Source: Aselliscus stoliczkanus (taxonomy: Eukaryota > Chordata > Mammalia > Chiroptera > Hipposideridae). From it: a stretch of DNA of 64,000 nucleotides. Under the pieces are notes generated by a model, which worked only from the letters and a program-made list of their open reading frames with translations, was not told where the DNA came from and did not search any database. This document shows positions 1 to 10,501 of the stretch, piece after piece. The position numbers and the translations under genes are program-made. The stretch lies in the NCBI GenBank assembly GCA_033961575.1, contig CM066730.1, forward strand, positions 139,093,523 through 139,157,522, read 5' to 3'. Each line of letters starts with the position of its first letter. Positions within the stretch are counted from its first letter, which is position 1.

Positions 1-409
1 AGGAAATAAGCATCTGAACAATGAAATGGGATTCTAGAATCATTCCTCAGAAGAGATCATGAGTGTCCTAGAGAAGTGTGTGAGTAGGGATGTGACACGT
101 GTAGTGACAAAGCGGTCTCAGCTGGTGGGATCCATGTACCCTGGGACCATTCGAGGTTTGCCACGAGGGAATTGATATCTCTGACCCTTTGTGAGGCAGA
201 CCAGGAGCATTGAGATCAGGACACAAAGGACTTTCCCCAGATCGCCTCCATTCAAGTTTTCTCCTCTTGCATCCAGCCTAGATTCAGCTCCCTTTCCTGT
301 TTTCCAAATTGACACTATGGTACTGTTCATGTGGACCCAAGGATCCTCCTTTCTACCCTGGGTGAAAAGACAGGTTTTCTTAGTTCCACTGAAGTGAGGT
401 TGGCAGGAA
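1..409. other. No feature recognised
   Basis: Short overlapping open frames on both strands around 118-397 have no domain, splice context or codon signature that would support a gene. I see no recognisable repeat here. Confidence 0.5.
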
Positions 410-660
410 GTATTCCAGAGTGATTAAACTCATGAATTCTGAAATCAGACTGCAGGGATTTAAATCCCACCTGTCTCTACATAGCTTCTGAACTTGACTA
501 TTAACCTCTTCAGTCCTTAGTTTCCTCATCATAATGAAGACAACATATTAGTATGCTTAACTCATATAATGGTTAAAAATTGTTAAAAAATTAAAATGTG
601 ATAATAACATGTAAAGCACTTAACATATTGAATGACATTTGGTAACTGCTCAGTAAACAG
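410..660 (+). repeat. MIR SINE relic
   Basis: The order of landmarks matches MIR: a diverged tRNA-related head (AAATCCCACCTGTCTC), a core ending in CTTAGTTTCCTCATC, and a tail of the TAAAGCACTTAACA / GCTCAGTAAACAG type. It is heavily diverged. A run of 17 T follows at 667-683. Confidence 0.7.
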
Positions 661-1764
661 TTAGTCTTTTTTTTTTTTTTTTTGGTGGTGCACATATTAG
701 AAAGGGAAGGACAAAATGGTGTATTTTACTTAACACAGATTCCTTATCAAAATTTAAAGCTTGATCCCAGACGGGATTGGTTGGTTTAGTTTACATTTAG
801 TTTATTTTAAACAAGAATTGATTCAATATTAATAATTACCAGGAATTTGGCCAATGTGGAACATTCTGGAAAAACAAAAAACAAAAAAACACATGATTCT
901 ACCCCACCCATCACTTGTTCTTGTTTTTAACTCATGCTCTAGCCATTTTTCTCAAGCTTTGTGTATATTCCCTCATGCAATGAGGTAGAAAAGCTACCAA
1001 CTTCACAGCCAGGGAAGCCTGGAATCAGTGTGTTTTAATGGAAGGAGACTGAAAGAGGTCTCAGATGCCCCCAGGATTGTTGTTTGGGCTATGAGCTTTA
1101 ATATAGAGTATACTGGAGAAATCATGAAATTGAGAGCTAAAACATGCTGAAGTCAGCTTTGATATGTTGAGTTTGAGTATTAGTGTGACACTCATGTGGA
1201 AATGTCCAGTGAGCAGGTAAGTAAATGGGTTTGGAGTTCAGAAGAGAGGGTGATATATAATGAACACTGAATGCATAGCTGTTGTGTTGTTATATGATGC
1301 TAACCTGGCTCAGACCCTAATTATTGATTCCTCCACCTCCTCATTAGGGTGCTGCTGATCACTGGAGCCCACAGGCATTGCCTGTTGATGGTAAATCCAT
1401 GCAGCCTGAGGTCATAAATCCAAGATGACCAATTCACTGAGACACTTTTTAATCTTTTGTGCTCTTCCAAGATCAGCCAGCTCCAAAGTGTCTCAGCTTC
1501 TACCTGAGCTGTGGCTTCTCCTGCTTACAGATATTTAATTTCCTTGGCTCTATTTTGCTAGAAACTCAGATGCTGTCTCTTTAAGCAGTTTCATCTATGC
1601 AAACATTCCAAGAAGGTGCAACTCACATTATCTCTTTGGCCATCCCGGCATCAAGTATTCAAAGAATTTCATAGTTGTGAAGTGTTTGCACATTAAGTAC
1701 CGCTTTTCCATTTTACAAGTTGAAAGTCTGTGAGGCCAAGGTAGAGAAATGACTTGCCGAGGCT
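661..1764. other. No gene; unassigned sequence
   Basis: Apart from the T run at 667-683 and A-rich patches near 870-890, nothing recognisable was found. It is AT-rich with stops in all frames. Confidence 0.45.
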
Positions 1765-1910
1765 CCCTTTACTCAAAGTCTATTTATTGAGTGCCTACCA
1801 TGTGCCAAGCACTGTCCTCAGTGCTGAAAATACAAGAGTGAAGCTGAAAGATGCAGACCTTGATCTGTTCTTAGTGAGTTAAAGTAACCAGGAGGGAGCT
1901 AAACACTAGT
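1765..1910 (-). repeat. L2 LINE 3' end relic
   Basis: TATTTATTGAGTGCCTACCA followed by TGTGCCAAGCACTGTCCTC is the reverse complement of the L2 3' terminus. The following GAAAATACAAGAGTGAA continues the same alignment. Confidence 0.65.
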
Positions 1911-1981
1911 AACCAGGCCCCTCTCATACAGCCTAGGGGAAGTGATAACTAAGTTAAGATTAGGTATCCCTCCCCACTCCC

Positions 1982-2006
1982 TCAAAAATAAATAAATAAA
2001 TAAATA
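1982..2006. repeat. (AAAT)n microsatellite
   Basis: Five consecutive AAAT units, possibly the decayed tail of a retroposon. Confidence 0.85.
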
Positions 2007-2137
2007 CCCTCCCTGATGGGTAGCAGCGTGTAGCAGAGTAAGGATCCTGATACCAGGCTTCGATGACTCTAATTCCAAGTCCTTTCCAGTATATCATGTT
2101 TCCTTTATTAGCAAGTAAAGAATTTGCCCAAATAATG

Positions 2138-2315
2138 GTTGACCAGTAGATAAGGGCATGAGTCAGACTACCTAGATTCAAATCTCAGCTCCTCACTTCC
2201 TACCTCTTGACCGTGGATAAATCACTTAACCCATCTGAGCATTAGGTCCATTCATGTGTAAAATGCAGATAATCCCTACTTCATAGGGAATGCTGTGTTT
2301 AATAAATAATACCAA
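2138..2315 (+). repeat. MIR SINE relic
   Basis: The head ends AGATTCAAATCTCAGCTCC. The core has AATCACTTAACCCATCTGAG and TGTAAAATGCAGATAATCCC. The 3' part is degraded. Confidence 0.75.
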
Positions 2316-2414
2316 TTTTTGTGTTTTAGATAAACTCTAAGACTCTTTCCAGTTCAAAAAATAGTCTCTAATTGCTTCCTGCTACAGGAGGCTAGGGATT
2401 AGAGTAGAAGAGCA

Positions 2415-2540
2415 TAAAATAGAGAATTAGGATTGTTGGGCTTCAGTCTAAGCTTTGCCCTAAGTAGCTGTCAGTTTTGGACAATCATGTGATATTTTCT
2501 TGGCCATAGTTTTTCCATCCTCCAGTTATGGTTCAAGTTA
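2415..2540 (+). repeat. Probable MIR relic (weak)
   Basis: GGACAATCATGTGATATTTT and CATAGTTTTTCCATCCTCCA sit where the MIR 'acctCagtttcctcatct' core would be. Divergence is high. Confidence 0.35.
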
Positions 2541-2889
2541 TATAGGGTTCCTTCTTTTTAACGATAGACTATTATAAGAAAGATAGTCCTTATTTTGGAT
2601 ATTATAAGGAAAGACTTAAAAAATAAAGCTTGATTGTCATTACGTACTTGCTTCCTTTTCCTTAACTCTTAATTTCTGTGCTTCAAGTTACTGCACATGG
2701 TTTTTATCTAAGAAATGATACTTGTGTGGGTAATGCACTAATATTAGCTGGGTCTGCATGGGGCCCAAACATCTGGACAGAAATTGACAGGAAGATACTG
2801 GTGGCTACCCAGCTGTTTTATCAACAGTAGTCCTCAAATGCACAACATTTTAGATCTGCAATCTGGGACAAGCTGGAAATTTCAACAAG
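2541..2889. other. No feature recognised
   Basis: AT-rich sequence. A short near-duplicate (GATAGACTATTATAAGAAAG at about 2,563 and TATTATAAGGAAAGAC at about 2,600) is the only local structure seen. Confidence 0.45.
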
Positions 2890-3110
2890 TATGTGTTGAG
2901 ATTCATCCTTTTCCAGTACCTACTATGTGCCCAATTTTTCCACCTGTGAGGCAACTCTGAGAAGCAGGTATTCCATTTCACAGGTGAATAAGCTTTGAAG
3001 TAAAGTGACTTGATTGAGGTCACATATAGGACAGATATAGATTCCAATTTGACTTCCAATATCAACTCTTGTCCATTCTTGCCCTAGAATTTTATGTTGG
3101 TGTTTCCATC
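2890..3110 (-). repeat. MIR/L2-type relic
   Basis: CCAGTACCTACTATGTGCCC, then CATTTCACAGGTGAATAAGC and TTGATTGAGGTCACATATAG, read as the reverse complement of a MIR core and head. Confidence 0.6.
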
Positions 3111-4389
3111 TGGAGTAGTCAGTCACCTCCAGTCACCCCTTTGTCATGCAATTTTGTGACTTGCAAAGTTGAGAAGCCCCACACTCCTTTCAGTCCAGGC
3201 TCTCATATCTTTTCTAGCTAAGGGAGAGACTGTGATGATTAAAAGGCATAGCCCCCCCTTAACCCAGCTGTTGCCTCTCATGAGTCTCAGGCTCTGAAAT
3301 TGTATTACTGTTCTCACCATATACATCCTTCCACAGGGGATGGAATTGGAATGGGAGTGGGAGGTTGGAAACAAAGAAGGCAGAATCCAATACAAGCTAA
3401 AAACCAGAGACTCTTGAGTTGAAGGTTCAAGGGGCCTGTCTGATGAGGGTGACATGTCTTCCCCTCTTTACCTTCATTCCTGCCCTTCTATTATTGTCTT
3501 AGAAAAATGAAACACCTAATAAAAAAACAATAGAAGGACTTTGTGGATGAGTTGAGGGGACAACAGAGAGACGATGGCTATAGCAGAGGGTGGGAAACCC
3601 TTCTCTTAAGATTCTCTGACAAATGATTAAAAAGCGTCTTTATAGAAAGGCACCAGAATGTGTTTGGTCAGGCAGTTTTCTTCTACTGATCAGTTCTCTC
3701 CTTATTTTTTACAGCTTTTACTGCAGCATTAGTAAAATCAATATTAGTTTATTTCATGGAGTAGAAATGTTCTTCAAACAATGAGCTGTGATTAGAATTT
3801 CTAAAAGCAAATCCAATTCTTCTCTATTAACTCAAATTATAAAATGGGAGGACTATTCAGTGAAAAAAAAATTGGCCCCAGATATAACAAAATCATTCTT
3901 AAGACTGCAGAATGTCTTTAAAAAATCCTGTTTAAATTTTAAACATTAATTTTCAATGAATTATTAATAACCTGAATAGCACCACAAAAATCTTCAGTGA
4001 AAAACAACTTAAATATTTCTGTTTGCTAAATTATCTTAAAGCCTTACAGAACAGAGACATGTGAAGGATAACACTCAAGTTTTGGCTTAATAGGTAACAT
4101 GAACTGAGGAAAGGAATCAGAGAAAGATTTAGCTGGCTCAGGATAGGAACCAATCATGTGTTGTCCATATACAAGTAGAAAGAAATTTTATGCAGTGTAG
4201 TGAAAATGTCAACTCTTTCCCCTGGGCCTTTGAACATTTTCTTTATCTGGATAATTTTGCCATATTCCAGCATTTTCTGGAGCTTCTTATGCCTCTTCCT
4301 CTACTATAACTTTTTTCATAGCACATTTTCTTCATATCACTTTTTAATATAGTATAAAACATTTTAATTATACTTTCGTTTGCCTCCAC
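3111..4389. other. No gene; AT-rich unique-looking DNA
   Basis: No repeat family recognised. The stretch 3,700-4,090 is markedly AT-rich. The minus-strand open frames at 3,144-3,455 and 4,243-4,596 have no recognisable protein content, and the second overlaps an L2 relic. Confidence 0.45.
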
Positions 4390-4530
4390 CATGCTCCTCT
4401 GCCAAAAGAAAGGTCCATGAAGACAGGGATTTTGCCTGTTGTCATCACGGCTGGATCTACTGCACCTAGAACTAGTTGTGTTGTGTTGAGAAGCCTTGAT
4501 AAATATTTGTGGAATGGATGAAAATCCTAC
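4390..4530 (+). repeat. L2 LINE 3' end relic
   Basis: GGTCCATGAAGACAGGGATT followed by TGATAAATATTTGTGGAATG is the plus-strand L2 3' terminus, which normally ends in a TTGAATGAATGA motif. Confidence 0.7.
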
Positions 4531-4611
4531 CTTGAAGGGTATCTTCACCATGAAACTCATCCTAAACGAGTTTCCTCTTGTACTTCCTCCTAGCACTTTT
4601 CATACCAAACA

Positions 4612-5085
4612 TTGAAATAAATTTTATGTAAAATTCATTTAACATCAAATTAACCATTTTCAAGTGTACAGTTCAGCAGTATTTACTGTACTCACAATGT
4701 ACTATATTTACAACCACCACGTCTGTCTAGTTCCAAAACATTTTCATCAACCCAAAAGAAAATCCTGTCTCCATTAAGCGATCACTCCCTATTGCCCCCT
4801 ACCCCTAGTACCTGGCAACTGTGTCTATAGATTTACCTATTCTGGGTATGTCATATAAATAGAAAGGTACAATATGTGACCTTTTGGGCATTGGTTCTTT
4901 CAGTTAGCATAATGTTTTCAAGGTTCATCCATGGTATAGCATGTATCAGATCTTCATTCCTTTTTAAGCTGAATAATATTCCGTTGTATGTATAGACCTC
5001 ATTTTGTTTACCCATTCATCTGTGGAAGGACATTTGAGTTGTCGACTTTTGGTTATTGTGAATAATGCTGCTATAAATAGTCCTT
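4612..5085 (-). mobile_element. L1 (old, L1M type) 3' end fragment
   Basis: Reverse complement of an old L1 3'UTR and the end of ORF2. Landmarks in order are AACCATTTTCAAGTGTACAG, TTCATCCATGGTATAGCATG, GCTGAATAATATTCCGTTG and GTGAATAATGCTGCTATAAA. About 470 bp remain with no open frame, a 5'-truncated dead copy. Confidence 0.85.
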
Positions 5086-5129
5086 TGCCAGTATTTGTTC
5101 ACACCATATTTTGATTGCTTTTCTAATCT

Positions 5130-5245
5130 GTCTCCCCTCCAAAATTGTGGACTTCTTGAGGGCTGGGAACAAGCCTTGTTCACAAACATAATCTCAGAAT
5201 GAGCTGTGGCCTGGAAAATATTTATTTAATGAACGACTGAACACA
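5130..5245 (+). repeat. L2 LINE 3' end relic
   Basis: TGTGGACTTCTTGAGGGCTG and ATATTTATTTAATGAACGAC match the ends of L2 in plus orientation. Confidence 0.55.
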
Positions 5246-5764
5246 AAAGGTCCAAGTCTCTTGAATTTTTAATTAACCTGGCATGATTGAAATTTCCTAA
5301 ACAACAGAGGTAGCACAGCTTTTACAATTTCAAAAATGTCACAAGTAGAAAAAAGAATATCAATACCCTAATTCCATATAAAGGCTAACTGCAAGAAAGG
5401 GGAGGGGTGTGAGGGCAGGTGAGAGGAGTGAGGGCCAGGGAGGAGGGAGCATCAGAGCAATTTGGGAAAGCAAGGGGGAAAGTGCAGTGTGCAGAGGGTC
5501 CAGGCAGGGTGAGCAGATGAAGGAGACCGGGCAGCTCTCAGGCTGCTGTATGCTCCCAGCAGCGGGGAGACTTCCTCTCTGCCCTTAGGAAACAGCCTTT
5601 TGTCTTTCATTTTCAGACATCAAAGTTCATTTCTGAAATAAAGGCTTGCTTTTGTGTGGAATTTTGAAGGTGTTCCCAGATGTTCAAGAGAGACTTTGGC
5701 TTTTAGAAATAAACTTTGAAATGGAGAGCTGTCTTCAAATTTTAGTCACTATTTTTTTTTTTTT
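5246..5764. other. No gene; purine-rich patch
   Basis: A G/A-rich stretch (about 5,395-5,490) is the only distinctive feature. No repeat family recognised. Confidence 0.45.
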
Positions 5765-5905
5765 ACCTGTGGTAAAAATCACATAACAAATCTACCCTCT
5801 TAACAATTTTTAAGAGTACATTACAGTAACTATATGCGCATTCTTATACAACAGATCTGAAACCTTTTCATCTTGCAAGACTGAAGCTCTATCCCCATTG
5901 AACTT
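5765..5905 (-). mobile_element. L1M 3' UTR fragment
   Basis: Poly-T start, then GGTAAAAATCACATAACAAA, TTTTTAAGAGTACATTACAG and CTGAAGCTCTATCCCCATTG. This is the terminal part of the same class of old L1 3'UTR as at 4,612-5,085, inserted separately. Confidence 0.75.
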
Positions 5906-6059
5906 ATGTAAGAATTTATTGAGCACCTACTGTATACCTGCAATGAAAGAAAACCAGTGTCTCTCTGGATAATTTGCCCCTTTGTCCATTTATATCTGGG
6001 GACTCTGTGTACATATACATACACTAATAGTAATTATGCATAAATATAATGCTTCTCAT

Positions 6060-6240
6060 ATTTGAGGTACTTTCCCTATATGTACCTTATACCTTATCAT
6101 GTATTTTCTATTTATCCCATTATGTGTTCCTCCCCCAAACTGGTATTATTTTCATTTTACAAATGGGGAAACTAAGGTCAAGAGAAGACAATTGGTTTAT
6201 CTAAAGTCAGAGAGCCATAGGAGAGATTTGAAGTCAGCTT
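6060..6240 (-). repeat. MIR-type relic
   Basis: TTTACAAATGGGGAAACTAA with following AAAGTCAGAGAGCCATAGG is a reverse-complement MIR core. Confidence 0.55.
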
Positions 6241-6664
6241 TTGAAGGCAAGTTTTCCCCCAATGTATTATACTGCAGTGATTCATTGCAAATAACATTGC
6301 CTCTTGGGTTGCTGGAAAAAGAAAAAATTACTTATAAAATAAACTTTATTATTCTGGTTCAAAATATCTAAAAACTCACTAATATAAGTTCCTTTCTTCT
6401 CTCAACCAACCTCTCTAACATAAAATATTTTTCTTATTTAGCTTTTTTTTGTTATGTTAACATTCTTGCTATATAATGAGATCGTCCACATTGACAACGG
6501 AATGTTGAATAATCCTATAGAAATGGACAACGGAAATAAAGAGAGTGCACAAACAAGCATGAAATGCAAATTGTCAATACACGTGTAAAAAACTGAAAAG
6601 CCGAGCCTCAACAGAAACAACAACAACAAAGCAACTATCAAAACCAATAAGAACTAAAGAAAAC
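6241..6664. other. No feature recognised
   Basis: AT-rich. The CAACAACAACAA-type patch at 6,615-6,630 is too short to classify. Confidence 0.45.
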
Positions 6665-6900
6665 ATCAAACTGACAAATCATGTAAAAAATAAAAGTCCT
6701 CTTTTTGGTGAGAGTGAAACACTAATTCTGGGACACAGCTACTGAATTTGAAAATTGGCACAGTCCTTCTGTAAAGGAGAGAGGCAAAATGCATCTAAAA
6801 GACTTCAAAAAAATTCAGTTTCTGATTCTTACTTCTGGGAATTCATCTTCAGAAAAATCTACTCACAATGTTTGCGCATAATGCCTTTGTATGACCCTTA
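6665..6900 (+). repeat. Probable old L1 ORF2-end fragment
   Basis: GGTGAGAGTGAAACACTAAT, AATTGGCACAGTCCTTCTG and CTTCTGGGAATTCATCTTCA occur in the order found near the end of old L1 ORF2. The match is weak and no frame is open. Confidence 0.45.
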
Positions 6901-6929
6901 TTATAATTTGGTGATGTAATATTCCTTGC

Positions 6930-7030
6930 GTATTCCAGATGAGAAAGCCAAACCCCAGAGAGGCTGACTTGTACAAACTTCCACAATGAGTCAGCCGCAG
7001 ACCTGGGTCAGATCTTTTAGGCGTCCACTT
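6930..7030 (-). repeat. MIR-type relic
   Basis: CAGATGAGAAAGCCAAACCC and AGAGAGGCTGACTTGTACAA represent the reversed MIR core. Confidence 0.5.
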
Positions 7031-7487
7031 CATAATTATTGCTCACACTAGAAAGTATTTGTTTCAATAATTTTTTTTGGTACCTTCTCCATATTACATT
7101 CAATGTTAGGTTCTGGATTACAATGAATAACTCTCTCTAAATGTCAAATAGTTGAGCTAACAAACAAACCTGATCAATCTTTCTCTAGAGTTTTCTCTCT
7201 TAACTATTACACTTGATTCTCTCCCCAAGATAGACTACACACAGATCCTGTCCACAGAGAGCCCACAGTACAGTTGTGGGGAGACAGATTTCGTATGGTT
7301 CAGAATACATGACAAAAATACAATGGGGACACAAAGGAAGAGACTAATATAACTATGCTTTGATCCTCACAGTCCTGATGGTGGCAGGTAGTAGGTGCTC
7401 AGTACTATCGCCATTTATAAGACCGATTTATTTGTATTTCCAACTTCAGATAATCACACCCACTACCTGAGAAGCCTGTGGAACAAG

Positions 7488-7492
<5 letters not shown>
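7031..7492. other. No gene; possible decayed L2
   Basis: Sequence around 7,225-7,330 (CTGTCCACAGAGAGCCCACA...GGGGAGACAGATTT) vaguely resembles an internal L2 3' segment. It is not strong enough to call. Confidence 0.35.

Positions 7493-7545
<53 letters not shown>
7493..7545. repeat. (TA)n microsatellite
   Basis: An uninterrupted run of about 26 TA units. It is likely polymorphic and cruciform-prone. Confidence 0.97.
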
Positions 7546-7548
<3 letters not shown>

Positions 7549-8244
7549 ACTTATTGGTTGATTGAAAATTCTATGTGTTTTAATCCCCCTATATAAAACA
7601 AAAACTGTAAATAGTCATAGAAAAATAGTGGAAAGAAATGCATTAAAATGTTCACAGGGTCTATCTCCACTCTCACCAACAAAAGGATTCTTTTCTTTTT
7701 CATATCTCCTCATAGTTGCTTTGCTTTTATAATCAGACAAATGCTGTACATATTAGTTTATTTTTTAACTTATATAATGAGTATTAGTGTCAAGCACTTA
7801 ATTTGCAACCTCTTGGGGGTTGCCACAGGGTCTAGCAAGTATCTTATATAGGTGTTTAGAAGCAAAGAGCAGAGAGGTACCATGTGTGCTTTCAGTGACT
7901 TTCCAAATTCCAGCCTAGGTTCCAGCCCCATGCACTCGGTACAGGTGGGTGCTATCATAAAGGTCTTCCTGGGAGGATGCAATCAACGCTTGAGTGCAGA
8001 GGCAGACTTTTTCCTTCCTTGTTCTTTTCATCGTGGAAATAAGTTGTGACTCCTTGTTGTTCCCAGGAAGCATGATGTTAGCTGTGGGAATATTCATCCT
8101 GAATTTCACTGTTAGTGAAGATATCTCAATAAAGCACAATGGTCATCCAGCGACCTTGGCTGGCTTCTTGGAGTCTCTCTTTCTTAGCTTTATATAGTGT
8201 TCTAAGTATTATTAATTTGTGAGTTTTAGCCATTCTATTCAATA
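7546..8244. other. No gene recognised
   Basis: Open frames of 65-74 codons overlap on both strands at 7,770-8,197 and share no codon bias or homology that I can recognise. A tail of MIR-like sequence may lie at 7,780-7,920 but is too weak to call. Confidence 0.4.
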
Positions 8245-8495
8245 AATGCTAAGGTATTGGAGCCAAATTTGGGCTTGAATCTTGGATTTGTTACTAAATT
8301 AGTTCTTTGACCTTAGAAAAGTCATTTAAACTCTTTGAAGTTTCAATGGCCCCATTTGTAAAAAGGGGATTATAATAATATCTATCGCATAGTGTCATAA
8401 TGAGGAGTAGATGAGATAATGCATAAAAATTGCGTAGCATATTTCCCATAGCAAGCACTTAACCAGTGGGAGATGTTATAATTATAATCCTAAAT
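8245..8495 (+). repeat. MIR SINE relic, nearly full length
   Basis: Shows GGGCTTGAATCTTGGATTTG, TTGACCTTAGAAAAGTCATT, CCATTTGTAAAAAGGGGATT, GAGATAATGCATAAAAATTG and GCAAGCACTTAACCAGT in the MIR order. A short (TA)n patch follows to 8,517. Confidence 0.8.
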
Positions 8496-8584
8496 ATATA
8501 TATAATATATATATAAAATGAATGTTTTATCCAATTCAACCCATTTTTGGGAAACAACTGAATTATTGCATCTTAGAAAGTATG

Positions 8585-8755
8585 GAAAGAGTTCAGAATT
8601 TGAAGTCAGATACTTACAAGCAGTATAGATTCGGTTTCCTCATTGCATAATGGGAATGACAATACCTATCTCACTGGATTCTTTTGATGATGTTTAGAAA
8701 GATTCTGAGACATAGTAAGTGCTCAATAAGTAGAAACTACTGTTATTATTATAAG
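8585..8755 (+). repeat. MIR SINE relic
   Basis: CGGTTTCCTCATTGCATAAT, GGGAATGACAATACCTATCT and TAGTAAGTGCTCAATAAGTA are core and tail of MIR. It is a second copy in tandem orientation with the one just upstream, but an independent insertion. Confidence 0.75.
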
Positions 8756-9128
8756 TTATAAAAAAAAAACTCAACCTCACAGATCAAGAGATCTAGGTAC
8801 TCAGAGAGGACACCCAAGCTGAATGGCAGCTGGGCACAGAATTTTTCTTTTGGCATCAGAACTCAGATAACCCTCACACACTAGACCAGAACATGGCAAT
8901 GATGATTAACAAGATGCATCTTATAGCCTAGACTCCAGAATGCCAAGGTCATTTGTATGTCATGGATGTTTGCATCTGCATCTTATTCTTCCTTCTGCTC
9001 CAAAGCTTTTACATCCAATTTCACAGTCATTTACTGGGCATCCACTACATGCCCGATCCTGTGCTAGTGACTATGAGAAACAAAGTGACATGGATTGAAC
9101 TTTGGATCTCTTCTCGGTTCACGTTCCT
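8756..9128. other. No gene recognised
   Basis: A possible minus-strand MIR remnant near 8,770-8,880. Otherwise unassigned. Confidence 0.4.
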
Positions 9129-9153
9129 GGGTGGGGTGGGGGTGGGGGTGGGG
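9129..9153 (+). other. G-rich tract, potential G-quadruplex
   Basis: Five runs of 3-5 G separated by single T residues. This fits the G3+N1-7 rule for a G-quadruplex with very short loops. It lies 40 bp upstream of the palindrome at 9,194. Confidence 0.8.
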
Positions 9154-9193
9154 TGAAGCTATTCAACTCCATGGCTTTAAATGCATCTATTTA

Positions 9194-9326
9194 AAATAAG
9201 TTGGCAATCTCAGCATATATTGGGTTGTCGGAAAAGTCATGACCTATTTTTTGTATGTTTTTCGTTGCAAAAATGCGTCATGACTTTTCCAACAACCCAA
9301 TATATGGTGAGATTGCCAACTTATTT
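9194..9326. mobile_element. Palindromic mariner-type MITE with extended arms
   Basis: A 133-bp inverted repeat. Arms of about 57 bp run inward from each side (left from AAATAAGTTGGCAATCTCA, right ending in its complement) around a loop of about 19 nt near 9,251-9,269. The inner part begins TTGGGTTGT(C/T)GGAAAAGTC and is bordered by TA, as in non-autonomous mariner elements. Over the outer 50 bases the arms differ at only two positions. The perfect outer 19 bp lie beyond the usual element end, which is unusual. There is no coding capacity. Confidence 0.8.
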
Positions 9327-9329
9327 CTT

Positions 9330-10345
9330 CAGTCCCACCTTCTCCTATGACATTTAGGCTCATCTCTATTGGCTTATTTTCCAAGTTCATTTATGTGTGA
9401 AGCATCTCAAAGGTAGTGTGGCTAAAACCGAACTGTTGACATATTCTTCATGAACCTTCCCTTCCCCCGGTATGTCACATTTTGGTAAATGCCACCATAA
9501 TTCATCCAATTATATAGGCCAGAATTGGAGTCATTGTGGCCTTTGCCTTTCTTTCAAATCCTGTGTCCAGTGTATTGGCAAATATCAGCAGCTTTACCTT
9601 CAGAATCTAATCCCAATCCAACCAGTTCTCACTGGTCCGCTGCCGCACTATCCTAGCCCCAAACACCAATCTTTTGCTTGGCCTATTGCACTGTCTTCCT
9701 GGTTTCACTCTTGCCTTGAGGCAAATGCCAATAACCATGTACATCATGCACAACACAGCTCCAGGGACCCCATTTGCATAGACTTCACTGTGAGAACATC
9801 CCTGAACTCATGCTCTGCAGTGACCATCCCTGCCTCTTCCAGTCTACTCTCCATGCAGCAGAATTTATAGTAAGTGCAAACCTGTCGCCGCTCTGCTGAG
9901 AACTCTTCAGGGCTCCCTTTCACATACCAACAGTAAAACCCAAAGTTCTGTAAGATGCCACAGAATCCAGCTCCAGGCCACACTGTCCTCATTTAATTTT
10001 CCTCTTCCACTCTCTCGCTGCCTTCTATCTACACAAGTCTCCTTGTCTTTCTTTGACCATCTCAGCTATATTTCTCTCAAGGCCTTTGACCTTGCTGGTT
10101 CCTCTACCTGGGATACTCTTTCCTGAGGTACTCGCATGGCATGTACCCTCATTGTAGTCAAGTCTTTTGCTCAACTGTTCCTTCTCAGAGAGGGCTTTCC
10201 CGATTACCCTGTCATTTGATATTATTTTACTTACCCTACTTTATTCTTCTTTATAGCACTGATTCTACCTCACATTATATCTCTAATTGTTTATTTGGTT
10301 GTTCTTTGTCTCCCCCATGAGCATTTAATCATTTTTATTTCAGTG
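9330..10345 (+). mobile_element. L2 LINE fragment, about 1 kb
   Basis: Continuous L2 match from the decayed end of its reverse-transcriptase ORF into the 3'UTR. Landmarks are AAAACCGAACTGTTGACATA, AAATGCCACCATAATTCATC, GCCTTTGACCTTGCTGGTTC, CTACCTGGGATACTCTTTCC and CAGAGAGGGCTTTCCCGATT. The 132-codon open frame at 9,472-9,870 lies inside it and is a remnant, not a gene. SINE insertions begin just past its 3' end. Confidence 0.85.
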
Positions 10346-10380
10346 TCAACAGTTGTCTTTAGTTATTTTAATTTTAATTT

Positions 10381-10467
10381 TTTTTTGTTTTTGAGGGCAG
10401 TGTCACTGGCCCTCATATGTGGGACCCGAACTGGGGCCGCTGGCTTCCCAAGCCAGTGGTTAACCAC
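10381..10467 (-). mobile_element. tRNA-headed SINE, 5'-truncated
   Basis: Minus-strand copy of the window's common SINE: poly-T, then TTTGAGGGCAGTGTCACTGG and CCCTCATATGTGGGACCCGA. It lacks about 20 nt of the tRNA head. It is flanked by a 21-bp target-site duplication with one mismatch (10,360-10,380 and 10,468-10,488, starting TAGTTATTTT), proving retroposition. Confidence 0.9.
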
Positions 10468-10501
10468 TAGTTATTTTGATTTTAATTTTTTTATTTTTTA
10501 A

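Noticed and set aside
7493..7545. Possible CRISPR-like or satellite array
   Set aside because: It is a simple dinucleotide run. None of the repetitive tracts in the window has repeat-spacer organisation.
9472..9870. 132-codon plus-strand open frame
   Set aside because: It is inside a continuous L2 fragment.
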